Shown here: one piece after another, positions 1 through 10,130 of the stretch
How the letters are laid out: the number at the start of each line of letters is the position of its first letter
Numbering within the stretch: the stretch's first letter is position 1
Origin: Myotis daubentonii
Taxonomy: Eukaryota > Chordata > Mammalia > Chiroptera > Vespertilionidae
Assembly: GCF_963259705.1 (NCBI RefSeq)
Contig: NC_081841.1
Span: 27,083,244-27,147,243, forward strand
Length of the DNA: 64,000 nucleotides
Direction: 5' to 3'
The notes under the pieces: model-generated
What the model was told of the DNA's origin: nothing
Databases searched by the model: none
What the model saw: the letters and a program-made list of their open reading frames with translations, nothing else
Position numbers and translations under genes: made by a program

Positions 1-733
1 AGGTTGTTTCCCCAGGTAGGGATTTTCCCCTGAAGTTAGGGAGGGAATAAAACCCCTTAACTAAGTGCCAGGCAGGTAATTAATCACTTTAACTACGAAC
101 AATCATGCTTAAGCTACATAATCTTTACTCCCTGGAATGGAGATAAGAAACGCCCTAACCTTTGGAATAGAGATTGATAGGATTGGAATCAACTGGTATA
201 AATACAGATGTAACAAGACAACAGGACACAGAACCTAGACACAGAACCTAGACACAGAACCTAGAGACAGAAGAACTTCACTGGAGAGAACATGGCAAAA
301 GATCCTGGACAGAAACTGGAAACAGAACCTAGAGACAGAACCTAGCGAGAGAACCTGACTGAAGAACCTAGAGACAGAACCTGGCTACAGGATCTGGACA
401 GAACATGGCAAGAGAACCTGACTAGAACCTGGTGACTGAACCTGGCTGGAGAACCTGGACAGAACCTAGCTGGAGAACCTAGCGAGGGAACATGGCTACA
501 GAACCTGGCTGGAGAACCGAGCAAGAGAACATGGACACAGAGCCTGGCTGGAGATCCTGACCAGAACTTCGCTGGAGATCCTGACCAGAACTTCGCTGGA
601 GATCCTGAAGAGAACTTGGCTGGAGATCCTGGCTAGGCTGCTGATCAACTGAACGCTGCCTCCATGTCCTTCCTTTGCCGACTCCGTCCACACCTTTGGG
701 GACCCCTGGACCTGCTGGGGTTGGACCCCAGCA
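1..733 (+). mobile_element. LTR of the tandem-repeat betaretrovirus-like family, cut by the window edge
   Basis: This copy matches the two LTRs at 42539-43365 and 44378-45204 from a few bases in, up to the terminal CCCCAGCA. A TATAAAT box lies at 197-203 and the predicted start of R is near 225-230. From about 228 to 640 the DNA is a degenerate array of 12-14-bp units of the type ACAGAACCTAGAC / GGAGAACCTGGCT. The U5 end (about 640-733) has the family block CGCCGACTCCGTCCACACC-like sequence. No primer site follows, so it is a solo LTR or a 3' LTR; the following six bases (ATTACT) would be the target duplication, but the left flank is outside the window. Confidence 0.85.
228..640 (+). repeat. 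Tandem 12-14-bp repeat array forming the LTR R region
   Basis: Units alternate ACAGAACCTAG, GGAGAACCTGG, GGAGATCCTGA and CTACAGAACCTGG with small length changes. The repeat-free relative at 63491-63884 has only one GGAGAACCTAG unit at the same place, so the array is an expansion within this LTR lineage. No AATAAA is seen inside the array. Confidence 0.8.
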
Positions 734-1730
734 ATTACTCATGTCTTTGTGGTGATGCAAGTGTAAACAAACCTACTGTACTACCAGTTATATAAAAATA
801 TTACACATAAAATTATATACAGTACATAATACTTAGTAATAATAATAAACTACTATGTTACTATCTTATATATTTACTATACTATACTTTTTATCATTAT
901 TTTAGAGTGTACTATTTCTACTTATATAAACAATGTTTGCTATAATACATTATGCTGTGTTACCTTGACAGCAGCTTCATACATCTTGTGTTCATTGCAT
1001 CTCTTGGTTGCATCATTTTTCTGCTTGTTTTAATCTTGTGTTGTTTTATAAATTTAGTGTAGTCTAAGTGTACAGTGTTTAAAAGTTTACAGTACAGTAA
1101 TGTCCTAGACCAGTGATGGCGAACCTGTGACACGCGTGTCAGAGGTGACACGCGAACTCATTTTTTTGGTTGATTTTTCTTTGTTAAATGGCATTTAAAT
1201 ATATAAAATAAATATAAAAATATAAGTCTTTGTTTTACTATGGTTGCAAATATCAAAAAATTTCTATATGTGACACGGCACCAGAGTTAAGTTAGGGTTT
1301 TTCAAAATGATGTCACGCTGAGCTCAAAAGGTTCGCCATCACTGTCCTAGACCTTCACATTCACTCGCCAGTCACTCACTGCCTCATCCAGAGCAACTTC
1401 CAGTCCTGTAAGCTCCATTCATGGTAGGTGCCCTATTTGGGTGTGTCGTTTTTTATCTTGTATACTGTACTTTTACTGTTCCTTTCCTATGCTTAGAAAT
1501 GGTTATATACACAAATACTTATCAATATGTTACAATTGGCTACAGTATTCAATACAGTAACATGCCATACAGGTTTATAGCCTAGAAGCAATTGGCTATC
1601 CCATGTAAGTAGTAGGCTATCCCATCTAGGTCTCTGTAAGTACATTCTATGATGTTTTCACAATGCACAATCATCCAACGATACATTCTCAGAATGTATC
1701 CCTGACGTTAAGCAACCTTTCTCTCTCCTG
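734..1730 (+). mobile_element. Old Tigger-type DNA transposon, split by a hAT element
   Basis: The AT-rich text around 960-1102 and 1353-1730 matches my memory of a mammalian Tigger element: it contains the typical phrases TACAGTATTCAATACAGTAACATGC, split here by small changes, and ends with a GTTAAGCAAC-like terminus. It continues on both sides of the hAT insertion at 1111-1344. The exact subfamily is not assigned, and 734-950 is AT-rich and less certain. Confidence 0.6.
1111..1344 (-). mobile_element. Nonautonomous hAT transposon with perfect 8-bp target duplication
   Basis: The ends are inverted copies of CAGTGATGGCGAACCT and the element is flanked by TCCTAGAC at 1103-1110 and 1345-1352. 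The interior has no open frame. It is the same family as 9688-9908, which lies in the opposite orientation. Confidence 0.9.
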
Positions 1731-2130
1731 CAGTAGGTGATTAAGAAGTAGGTAGTCAAGTATTTGATGGGGTAAATAGACTATATATATTCTTTTTCAA
1801 ACTAAACAAAAAAAATAAAATACAAAGGTCTTTTTTTTTTATAGACACATACCACATTATTTTTGGAAACCACTATGAACTTCCTATAAGCTTTCTTGAG
1901 TGTTACAATGCTTAACAGCTTCCAGGAGATGGCAGCATTGGTAAAGAATAGCACTATTTTTAAAAGTTCAAATGATTTTTCACAATTATCACTGGTTGGT
2001 AACAAACTTCCTAAATGGAAATAACTTTTTAAAGCATGGTTGGTCCTAAATAACAAAATGCAAAAATACTGAATTATTGTTTCTAGAATACATAAAATCC
2101 TCAAATCCAAGAGACACATATCTGTAAATA
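1731..2130. other. AT-rich sequence with no recognised feature
   Basis: I see no repeat signature, tandem structure or convincing open frame here. The 105-codon minus-strand frame has AT-driven composition and no recognisable domain. Confidence 0.5.
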
Positions 2131-2257
2131 TACAGTGTTAAGTAGTCCCCTCTTATCAATGGGGGATACATTCCAAAATCCCCAGTGTTTGCCTAAAACG
2201 GAGGATAGTACCAAACCACATATATATATAGTTTTTTCCTATACACAAATACCTAAA

Positions 2258-2537
2258 CAGTGGGGCCTTGACTTACGAGTATCCCGACTAACGAGTTTTT
2301 TGAGATACGAGCCATCTCTCGGCCTATTTTTTGCTTTGAGTTGCAAGCTAAAATTCAGGTTATGAGCCAGCTTCAGATACCCCACCGCTAGTTGGTGCAG
2401 CAAACGTTACAGTGAACGCCACAACATCAGCCCAGCATCACGTGTCTCACTCGTTCACAATTGATTTGACATATGAGTAATTTGAGTTACGAGCTCCGTC
2501 ACAGAACGAATTAAACTCGTAAGTCAAGGCCCCACTG
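2258..2537. mobile_element. Short DNA transposon with about 24-bp inverted ends (Tigger/mariner-like)
   Basis: It begins CAGTGGGGCCTTGACTTACG and ends with the inverted repeat of this, CGTAAGTCAAGGCCCCACTG, followed by TA. Length is 280 bp with no open frame. The left flank reads AA rather than TA, so the TA duplication is not exact. Confidence 0.75.
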
Positions 2538-2590
2538 TAGTAAAGTTTAATTTATAAAGTAGGCCCAGTAAGAAATTAACAAAAATTTCT

Positions 2591-2775
2591 GAGCCCTGGC
2601 TCAGTGGATAGAGCGTCAGTCTGAGGACTCAAGGGTCCCAGGTTCGATTCCGGTCAAGGGCATGTACCTTGGTTGCAGGCACATCCCCAGTGGGGAGTGT
2701 GCAGGAGGCAGCTGATCGATGTTTCTAACTCTCTATCCCTCTCCCTTCCTCTCTGTAAAAAATCAATAAAATATA
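2591..2775 (+). mobile_element. Ves SINE
   Basis: It has the tRNA-derived head (GCCCTGGCTCAGTGGATAGAGC, B box GGTTCGATTCC), the CCCCAGTGGGGAGTGTGCAG middle, a CT-rich stretch and an AATCAATAAAATATA tail. It sits inside the MER2-like element. Confidence 0.9.
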
Positions 2776-2845
2776 TTTTTTTTAAAAAGAAACAAAAATA
2801 ACTAATAGTAAAATAGAACATAAAATAGAACAATTATAACAATGA

Positions 2846-3178
2846 ATTAGTGCATAGGTGGGGTCCCTCGGGGTGGCCTGCAGGGATCAGGCCCCAGCTC
2901 ACGCCCCCAGCCTTGCAGCCCCACAGCCCCTCCTGGCACCCCACCGTGGCCTGGCCCCACCCCCTCACCTGCTCCACCATCCTGCCACGGTTCCACGCTT
3001 TTCAGGGCCCATCGGGCCGGCAGCGCCTCCACTGCTGCCCGCTGCCAGCGCCATGTCACTGACGCCCTCCATGTTCTACACCAACCCCTGGAGGTCAGCG
3101 CACGTCATAGCGAGCGGTCGATCTCCCAATTAAACTCCTGAGGAGACAATTTGCATATCATGCTTTTATTATATAGGA
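2846..3178 (-). mobile_element. HeliBat-like Helitron, minus orientation
   Basis: On the minus strand the 5' end reads TCCTATATAATAAAAGCATG followed by ATGCAAATTG. The other end is the degraded hairpin side (GTGCATAGG). No transposase is present, so it is nonautonomous. Two overlapping 70-91-codon frames inside are GC-rich shadows. Confidence 0.8.
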
Positions 3179-3485
3179 TACTGTAATAAAAGTTATGTGA
3201 ATGTGGCATTATTATGTAAAATAAAGGTGACTTGAACACAAACACTGTCACACTTTGACAATTGATCTGATAACCCAAACAGCTAATAAGTGACTAATGT
3301 CTAGCATGGATATGCTGGACAAAGGGATGATTGAGGTCTTGGACTGGATGGAGAAGGATGGCAGATTTCATCATGCTATTCAGAACAGCACACAAATTAA
3401 AAGTTATGAATTGCTTATTTCTGGAATTTTCCATTTAATATTTTTGGATTGAAGTTGACGGTGGATAATTGAAACTGCAGAAAGC

Positions 3486-5393
3486 GAGACAGAACCAAGA
3501 TGGCGGCATAGGTTAACGCAGGAGTTTGCTGCTTTGAACAACTACTTCAAAAGTGAAACTAAAACACAGAACGGACATCACCCAGAACCACAGGAACGCT
3601 GGCTGAGTGGAAGTCCTACAACTAGGAGGAAAGAGAAACGCATACGGACACTCAGAGGAGGCGCAGTGCTGAAGTCAAATTCTGAGGTGCGGAGTGCGCG
3701 GAGCGGGCTGGCGGCGGAGGGCGCGGTTGTTGTTTTCAATCGGGAGGGAGTCGCAGACTCTGAGCTCCAGATACAGGCGAGTCTTTAGGGACCCAGGCTC
3801 AAACGGGAGAAGCGGACTGTCTGGCTTCGGTCAGAGCGAGTGCAGCTTTCTCTCCGAGCCTTGCAGCGGGTGCTGGGACTCAGAGAGGCAGAGCCCCTGA
3901 GGACAGGACTGAGAGCCGCCATAACTGCTCTCTCCCGCCCACCCTGTTGATCCTATGCGACCCGCCCTGCCCAAGCCCTGCACAGAGGCATTTACCGGAT
4001 AGCCTCAGGCAAAGGCTAGATTAGCACCTCCCTAGAGGACAGAAGTTCTCTCACTGCTGACACAGCTGATTCTCATAGCCACTTGGCCTGGAGGTCAAAC
4101 CCTCCCTGGAATTAGCTACAACAATCAAGATTTATCTATAAGACTGCGAACAAAGACCACTAGGGGGTGCACCAAAGAAGCATAACAAAATGCGGAGACA
4201 AAGAAACAGGACAAAATTGTCAATGGAAGAAATAGAGTTCAGAACCACACTTTTAAGGTCTCTCAAGAACTGTTTAGAAGCTGCCGATAGACTTAATGAG
4301 ATCTACACGAAAACTAATAAGACCCTCGATCTTATATTGGGGAACCAACTAGAAATTAAGCACACACGGTCTGAAATAATGAATATTAAACAGACGGCCG
4401 ACAGCAGACCAGAGGAGCGCAAGAGTCAAGTCAATGATTTGAATTGCGAGGAAGCAAAAAACATCCAACGGGAAAAGCAAAATGAAAAAAGAATCCAAAA
4501 ATGCGAGGATAGTGTAAGGAGCCTCTGGGACAGCTTCAAGCGTACCAACATCAGAATTATAGGGGTGCCAGAAGATGAGAGAGAGCAAGATATTGAAAAC
4601 CTATTTGAAGAAATAATGACAGAAAACTTCCCCCACCTGGTGAAAGAAATGGACTTACAGGTCCAAGAAGCGCGGAGAACCCCAAACAAAAGGAATCCAA
4701 AGAGGACCACACCAAGACACATCATAATTAAAATGCCAAGAGCAAAAGATAAAGAGAGAATCTTAAAAACAGCAAGAGAAAGTAACTCAGTTACCTACAA
4801 GGGAATACCCATACGACTGTCAGCTGATTTCTCAACAGAAACTTTGCAGGCCAGAAGGGAGTGGCAAGAAATATTCAAAGTGATGAATACCAAGAAACTA
4901 CAACCAAGATTACTTTATCCAGCAAAGCTATCATTCAGAATTGAAGGTCAGATAAAGAGCTTCACAGATAAGGAAACGCTAAAGGAGTTCATCACCACCA
5001 AACCAGGATTATATGAAATGCTGAAAGGTATCCTTTAAGAAGAGGAAGAGGAAGAAAAAGGTAAAGATACAAATTATGAACAACAAATATGCATCTATCA
5101 ACAAGTGAATCTAAGAATCAAGTGAATAAATAATCTGATGAACAGAATGAACTGTTGATTATAATAGAATCAGGGACATAGAAAGGGAATGGACTGACTA
5201 TTCTTGGGGGGGAAAGGGGTGTGGGAGATGCGGGAAGAGACTGGACAAAAATCGTGCACCTATGGATGAGGACAGTGGGTGGGGAGTGAGGGCGGAGGGT
5301 GGGGCGGGAACTGGGAGGAGGGGAGTTATGGGGGGAAAAAAAAAAGGAACAAATGTAATAATCTGAACAATAAAGATTTAATTAAAAAAAAAA
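3486..5393 (+). mobile_element. HAL1 (half-LINE-1) retrotransposon, full length
   Basis: The element begins GAGACAGAACCAAGATGGCG, has a leader of about 700 bp, one ORF1, then directly a 3' UTR (GGGAAGAGACTGGACAAAAATC-type text, broken here), AATAAAGATTTAATTAAA and an A tail. There is no ORF2, which is the defining feature of HAL1. Perfect 15-bp target duplications GAAACTGCAGAAAGC lie at 3471-3485 and 5394-5408. Compared with the copy at 6450-8605 its leader lacks about 250 bp. Confidence 0.9.
4190..5038 (+). CDS. HAL1 ORF1 protein (L1 ORF1p-like RNA-binding chaperone), intact
   Basis: This 282-codon frame encodes an L1 ORF1p-type protein. Residues about 10-115 are charged and heptad-like, as expected for the trimerising coiled coil. 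The RRM region starts near residue 120 (SVRSLWDSFKRTNIRIIGVP) and the C-terminal domain begins near 170 (TPRHIIIKMPRAKDKERIL) and includes LQARREWQEIF and YPAKLSF. In known LINEs this protein coats its own RNA, forms trimers and acts as a nucleic-acid chaperone in cytoplasmic particles. The start is the first ATG, in the same position as in the minus-strand copy at 33850 and with the same total length. There is no frameshift or stop. No ORF2 follows, so retrotransposition would need reverse transcriptase from a full L1. It is a transposon gene, not a host gene; whether it is expressed cannot be seen. Confidence 0.88.
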   Translation: MRRQRNRTKLSMEEIEFRTTLLRSLKNCLEAADRLNEIYTKTNKTLDLILGNQLEIKHTRSEIMNIKQTADSRPEERKSQVNDLNCEEAKNIQREKQNEKRIQKCEDSVRSLWDSFKRTNIRIIGVPEDEREQDIENLFEEIMTENFPHLVKEMDLQVQEARRTPNKRNPKRTTPRHIIIKMPRAKDKERILKTARESNSVTYKGIPIRLSADFSTETLQARREWQEIFKVMNTKKLQPRLLYPAKLSFRIEGQIKSFTDKETLKEFITTKPGLYEMLKGIL

Positions 5394-5435
5394 GAAACTG
5401 CAGAAAGCAAAACAGCACATAAGAGGATATTACTG

Positions 5436-6027
5436 TGTATAGTTTCTTTATAAGCTTTACATAAATTATTAAATTAAAAAAGCTTGGATTGTAGATATGT
5501 GACATAATCTATAAATTGTATTCAAGAGCAAGTTTAATAACTAGAGGAAACTAGTCACAAAATATATACACAGTATCATATTCAGATGTGACAAATTAAA
5601 ACCTGGATCATAGACATCACATTATCTATAAGGAAAAAAATTTATCTGTCATTGTCATTTCTAAACTGCTTTCATCATATCCAACATCTTAAACTTGTGA
5701 AATTTTATGCACTTAGATATTGTCAATATTTTGGGCCAGGTACTTAGCTAGGTATAGAGGAAAAAATGTTAAAAAGCCGTCTGACCCACTAAACCACTGG
5801 TGTGATAGGGGGCTAGGCAAACCCAACAAATCAGAATACAATTGGGTCTTGCTCTGATAAAGCAAGGCGCTATTGTAGCTGGAAGGGCCAGCTCACCTAA
5901 CTCTATCTTGAGAGTCATGGAGGACTTCACCAAGGAAGGAGGACTGAGCAGAGAGGTTGAGAGATGAGCAGGTGTTTGCCAGGATGATCACCAGGTGACT
6001 CCATGCAGGAAGAACAGCAGACATGCT
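5436..6027. other. No recognised feature
   Basis: The sequence between the MER2-like element and the MER fragment has ordinary composition. I recognise no repeat, exon or RNA gene. Confidence 0.5.
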
Positions 6028-6225
6028 CTATCTCAGTGTTTAACCAAAAGCAAGCTTGTCCCTCAGGGATATTTGGCAATGTTGGAAATAGTTTTGGTTG
6101 TCATACTGGGTAGACTTACTACAGAAGTCAGTAGTGAGTAGAGGTCAGGTATGCACAAGACAGCCTCCCACAAAAATTAAATTATCTGACCCAAAATAGT
6201 GCCACTGTAAGACACTCTATTCTAA
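6028..6225 (+). mobile_element. Old MER-type hAT-Charlie fragment
   Basis: The run TCAGGGATATTTGGCAATG, TTTTGGTTGTCAT, AGTGAGTAGAGGTCAGG, ACAGCCTCCCACAAAAATTA and GACCCAAAATAGTGCC is the order of a common mammalian MER element of the hAT-Charlie type. Strongly diverged; exact family not assigned. Confidence 0.55.
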
Positions 6226-6449
6226 CTGTAAACAGCATCTCTTTGAATGGCCAGGTTGCAGGGAGGGATAGGAAAGAAGCAAGAGATGAAGCCAAAATGA
6301 TAAAGAGAACACAAAATTAGGAAAGCCTCACTGGAAAAAAAATTAGATTTTATCCTAAATGTGAGTGAAAGCTGAACATAATCAGATTTGCATAGTAGAG
6401 AAATTGCTGTGTCTACAGGAGAATAAATAGGTTGAGAAATGACAAACAA

Positions 6450-8605
6450 GAGAGAAACCAAGATGGCGGCATAGGTAAACACCGGAGTTTGCTGCCTCGA
6501 ACAACCACTTCAAAAATACAACTAAAAGACGGAACGGACATCATCCAGAACCACAGGAAGGCTGGCTGAGTGGAAATTTTACAACTAGAAGCAAAGAGAA
6601 AAGCATACCGAGACTCAGAGGAGGCGCAGTACGGAAGTAAAATGCTAAGGTGCGGAGGTGCATGTGGAGCAGCCTGGCGGCTGAGGGCACGGTTGTCGTT
6701 TTCAATCGGGAGGGAGTCTCAGGCTCTGAGCTCCAGTTCTGGGCGAGTCTCTAGGGACCCAGACTCATACGGTAGAAGCAGGACTGTCTGGCATCAGTCG
6801 GAAATCAAGGGCAGCTTTCTCTCTGAGGGGCTTGCAGCAATTACCGGGACACTGAGAAGCAGAGCCTCTGAGGGCAAGACTGAGAGCAGCCATAACTGCT
6901 AGCCCCGCCCTGTAGATCCGGTGGGACCCGCCCCGCCCAAGCCCTGCAGGGAGGCTTTTGCTGGATAGCCTCAGGCAAAGGCTAGATTAGCACCTCCCTA
7001 GAGATCCAGGAGCCAGGAAACCCAGAGGTCAGAGTTGGACCATCCAGTTTGCAGCTCCGTGGAACCATAAAGGACACACTCAAGGGGCAGACTCAGTGAG
7101 CACCAAAGCCCCATTGAAGCAAGTCTTGCCCCAGAGGGGTGTCTCCAGCACAGAAGTTCTCCCACTGCAGACACAGCTGATTCTCACAGCCAATTGGCCT
7201 GGAGGTCAATTCCTCCCAGTGATAACAACAACAATCAAGTCTTAACTACAACAAGACTGCGCACAAAGCCCACAAGGGGGTGCACCAAGAGTGTCCTCCT
7301 CAGGTAATTGGGGAGGCTGAACCACTGGGCCCTAGAGGACACTCAGCACAGAAAACCACTTTATCAACACAGGGAAGCATAAACATGCGTAGACAAAGAA
7401 AAAGGACACAAATGACAGAAATGGAGGAAAGCAAACTACTGGATATAGAGTTCAAAACCACACTTTTAAGGTTTTTCAAGAATTTTCTAGACACTGCCAA
7501 TAAATTTAATGAGATCTACAATAAATCTAATGAGACCCTCGAGGTTGTGATAAAGGACCAACTAGAAATTAATCATACACTAACTGAAATAAAGAATATT
7601 ATACAGACTCCCAACAGCAGACTAGAGGATCGCAAGAATCAACTCAAAGATTTGAAATAGGAAGAAGCAAAAAACACCCAACCGGAAAAAAACAAAAAGA
7701 AAAAAGAATCCAAAAATATGAAGATAGTATAAGGAGCCTCTGGGACAGCTTCAAGCATACCAACATCAGAATTATGGGGGTGCCAGAAGAAGAGAGAGAG
7801 CAAGATATTGAAAACCTATCTGAAGAAATAATGACACAAAACTTCCCCTACCTGGTGAAAGAAATAGACTTACAAGTCCAGGCAGTGCAGAGAACCCCAA
7901 ACAAAAGGAATCCAAAGAGGACCACACCAAGACACATCATAATTAAAATGCCAAGAGCAAAAGACAAAGAGAGAATCTTAAAAGCAGCAAGAGAAAAACA
8001 ATCAGTTACCTACAAGGGAGTACCCATAAGACTGTCAGCTGATTTCTCAACAGAAACTTTGCAGGCCAGAAGGGAGTGGCAAGAATTATTCAAAGTGATG
8101 AATACCAAGAACCTACAACCAAGATTACTTTATCCAGCACAGCTATCATTCAGAACCGAAGGTCAGATAAAGAGCTTCACAGATAAGGAAAAGCTAAAGG
8201 AGTTCATCACCACCAAACCAGAATTACATGAAATGCTGAAAGGTATCCTTTAAGAAGAGGAAGAAGAAGAAAAAGGTAAAGATACAAATTATGAACAACA
8301 AATACACATCTATCAACAAGTGAATCTGAAAATCAAGTGAATAATCTGATGAACAGAATGAACTGGTGATTATAATAGAATCAGGGGCATAGAAAGGGAA
8401 TGGACTGACTATTCTTGGGGGCGAATGGGGTGAGGGGGATGCGGGAAGAGACTGGACAAAAATCGTGCACCTATGGATGAGGACAGTAGATGGGAGTGAG
8501 GGAGGAGGGTGGGGTGGGAACTGGGTGGAGGGGAGTTATGGGGGGAAAAAAGAGGAACAAATGTAATAATCTGAACAATAAAGATTTAATTAATAAAAAA
8601 ATAAA
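6450..8605 (+). mobile_element. HAL1 retrotransposon, second copy, broken ORF1
   Basis: It begins GAGAGAAACCAAGATGGCGG and ends AATAAAGATTTAATTAATAA plus A-rich tail. Target duplications AGAAATGACAAACAA lie at 6435-6449 and 8606-8620 (15 of 15). The leader is longer than in the first copy (about 930 bp) and includes the segment at about 7000-7140 that the first copy lacks. Confidence 0.9.
7385..8253 (+). pseudogene. HAL1 ORF1, disabled copy
   Basis: The frame starts at the ATG of MRRQRKRTQ at 7385, reads the coiled coil, and stops at a TAG at 7658-7660 in the sequence DLK-stop. A small indel in the A-rich stretch near 7690 then shifts frame, and the RRM and C-terminal domains (from MGVPEEEREQDIENL at 7774) are open to the normal end at 8253. 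The copy keeps the extra MEESKLLD segment near the N-terminus that the 282-codon versions lack. It cannot make full-length protein. Confidence 0.88.
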
Positions 8606-8620
8606 AGAAATGACAAACAA

Positions 8621-9150
8621 AACAGAATTTAAACAATTTCACTTGCATTTTCTTTATCAATGGGAATATCTTCAGCATGAAAAAAGTGAAAGACTGGAAG
8701 AAGCAAATTGAAATTCAGGATTGATGACAAGACTGTGAGAGAACAAGTAGCTGTAATTTCAAGGTTTCTGGTACAGATAAATTAAACAGTTACATATGCA
8801 CCTTATTTCCTGAATCCCTCCCTCCACTGGCCAGCAAGGCTGCCCCTTCCTCTCTCTTGGTGAGCCTGGTGCCTCAAAGCCCTTCCCTTGGTTCCTTATC
8901 TTGACTGACCTTTTTCTTTTTTCATTTGTCCTGCTAGACTAGACCCCCATCTGACTTGTTCTTCCAGTTCTGATTGGAAACTATGAGTCTTTTGTGCAAC
9001 TAAGGAAGGTTAAAGAAACTCCACCCCTTAGCCTCAAGCACAGTGAGACTGACTCATAACAGTGACAGAGAGAGGGAAGGAGAGGTTTGACAAATTACCT
9101 CCCAAGTGATCAGATGATTTGCAGAGGAGATTAGCAAAATGATTTTGTCA
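8621..9150. other. No recognised feature
   Basis: Plain sequence downstream of the HAL1. I see no repeat boundary, RNA gene or domain-bearing frame. Confidence 0.45.
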
Positions 9151-9345
9151 GTTCAGAGTAAGAGCCAAAATCCTTTCAATTTCTCTTGGTATCCCACTTC
9201 ACCCACCCTGCCCTGATCTCTCACCTCCACTTCTACTACCCTGTCTCTCAGTCACTCAGCTCCAGCCCCACTGTCCTCCTTCAGCCCCAAAGAGTTTGCA
9301 TTAGCTGTTCCATCTAGATGAGAAACAGAATTCCCCATGGAGCTC
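9150..9345 (+). mobile_element. Probable L2 LINE fragment
   Basis: The order CTCCAGCCCCACTGTCCTCC then GAGTTTGCATTAGCTGTTCC recalls the L2 3' region (CTGGCCTCCTT...GGGCCTTTGCACTGGCTGTTCC). Highly diverged. Confidence 0.45.
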
Positions 9346-9360
9346 GTTAAAATGAAAGGA

Positions 9361-9575
9361 GGCCCTGGCCAAGTAGCTGAGTTGGTTAGAGTATCCTCCT
9401 GATACACCAAGGTTGAGGGTTCAATCCCTGGCTGGGGCACATACAAGAAGCAACCAACAAATGCATAAATAAGTGGAACAACAAATCAATGTTTCTCTCT
9501 CTCTCTCCTTCCCCCCTCCTTCTTCCCACTTTTCTCTCTAAAAATCAATCAACAATTTTTTTTTTTTAAATGAAA
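9361..9575 (+). mobile_element. Ves-type SINE (older subfamily)
   Basis: It has a GGCCCTGGCC...GTTGGTTAGAG head, B-box GGTTCAATCCC, ATAAGTGGAACAACAAATCAATG, a CT-rich run and AAAATCAATCAA plus A/T tail. AAATGAAA flanks both sides. Confidence 0.85.
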
Positions 9576-9687
9576 CCACAGGCCCAAAATGGAGTAACTT
9601 GTGGTAAGCCCTACCAAGACTTACTACATAACCTAATTGCAGTTTCAGCCTCTCCCAAGAGTGGAATTTAAACTAATCAGTCTAGAT

Positions 9688-9908
9688 CAGTGATGGTGAA
9701 CCTTTTGAGCTTGGCATGTCAGCATTTTGAAAAACCCTAACTTAACTCTGGTGCCGTGTCACATATAGAAATTTTTTGATATTTGCAACCATAGTAAAAC
9801 AAAGACTTATATTTTTTATATTTATTTTACATATTTAAATGCCATTTAACAACGAAAAATCAACCAAAAAAATGAGAGGTGACACGTGTCATAGGTTCGC
9901 CATCACTG
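9688..9908 (+). mobile_element. Nonautonomous hAT transposon, same family as 1111-1344
   Basis: Ends are CAGTGATGGTGAACCTTTTG and TAGGTTCGCCATCACTG. Target duplications are GTCTAGAT (9680-9687) and GTCTAGAA (9909-9916), seven of eight matching. Inserted into an LTR-like sequence. Confidence 0.88.
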
Positions 9909-10130
9909 GTCTAGAATCTCCTGGTCAGTACTAGTGAGGTAATCCACATGATAAACCTCCATTGCCTTCCCCCAAGGAAAGGTGACCTTGCCTGAAATAT
10001 TCCACTCCTTTAACTTTCTTGCCCCACCCCCACCCCAACCTTGTGTCTGCCTATAAAAGCCTTCCATTTTGAACAGCTCCCTGGAACTCCCTTTTGTATG
10101 CTGGATGGTGTGGTAGGCAGTTAGACAGAC

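Larger units (their letters stand above)
2131..5435 (+). mobile_element. MER2-like Tigger-derived element carrying four nested insertions
   Basis: Pieces at 2131-2257, 2538-2590, 2776-2845, 3179-3485 and 5394-5435 read as one element: AGTAGTCCCCTCTTATCAAT at the left, then GATAGTACCAAACC, AAGTTTAATTTATAAA, ACAATTATAACAAT, GTAATAAAAGTTATGTGAA and a right end near GAAACTGCAGAAAGC...AGAGG. The insertions between them are a mariner/Tigger-like element, a Ves SINE, a Helitron and a HAL1. The middle part (about 3230-3460) fits poorly and may be a longer family member. Confidence 0.65.
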
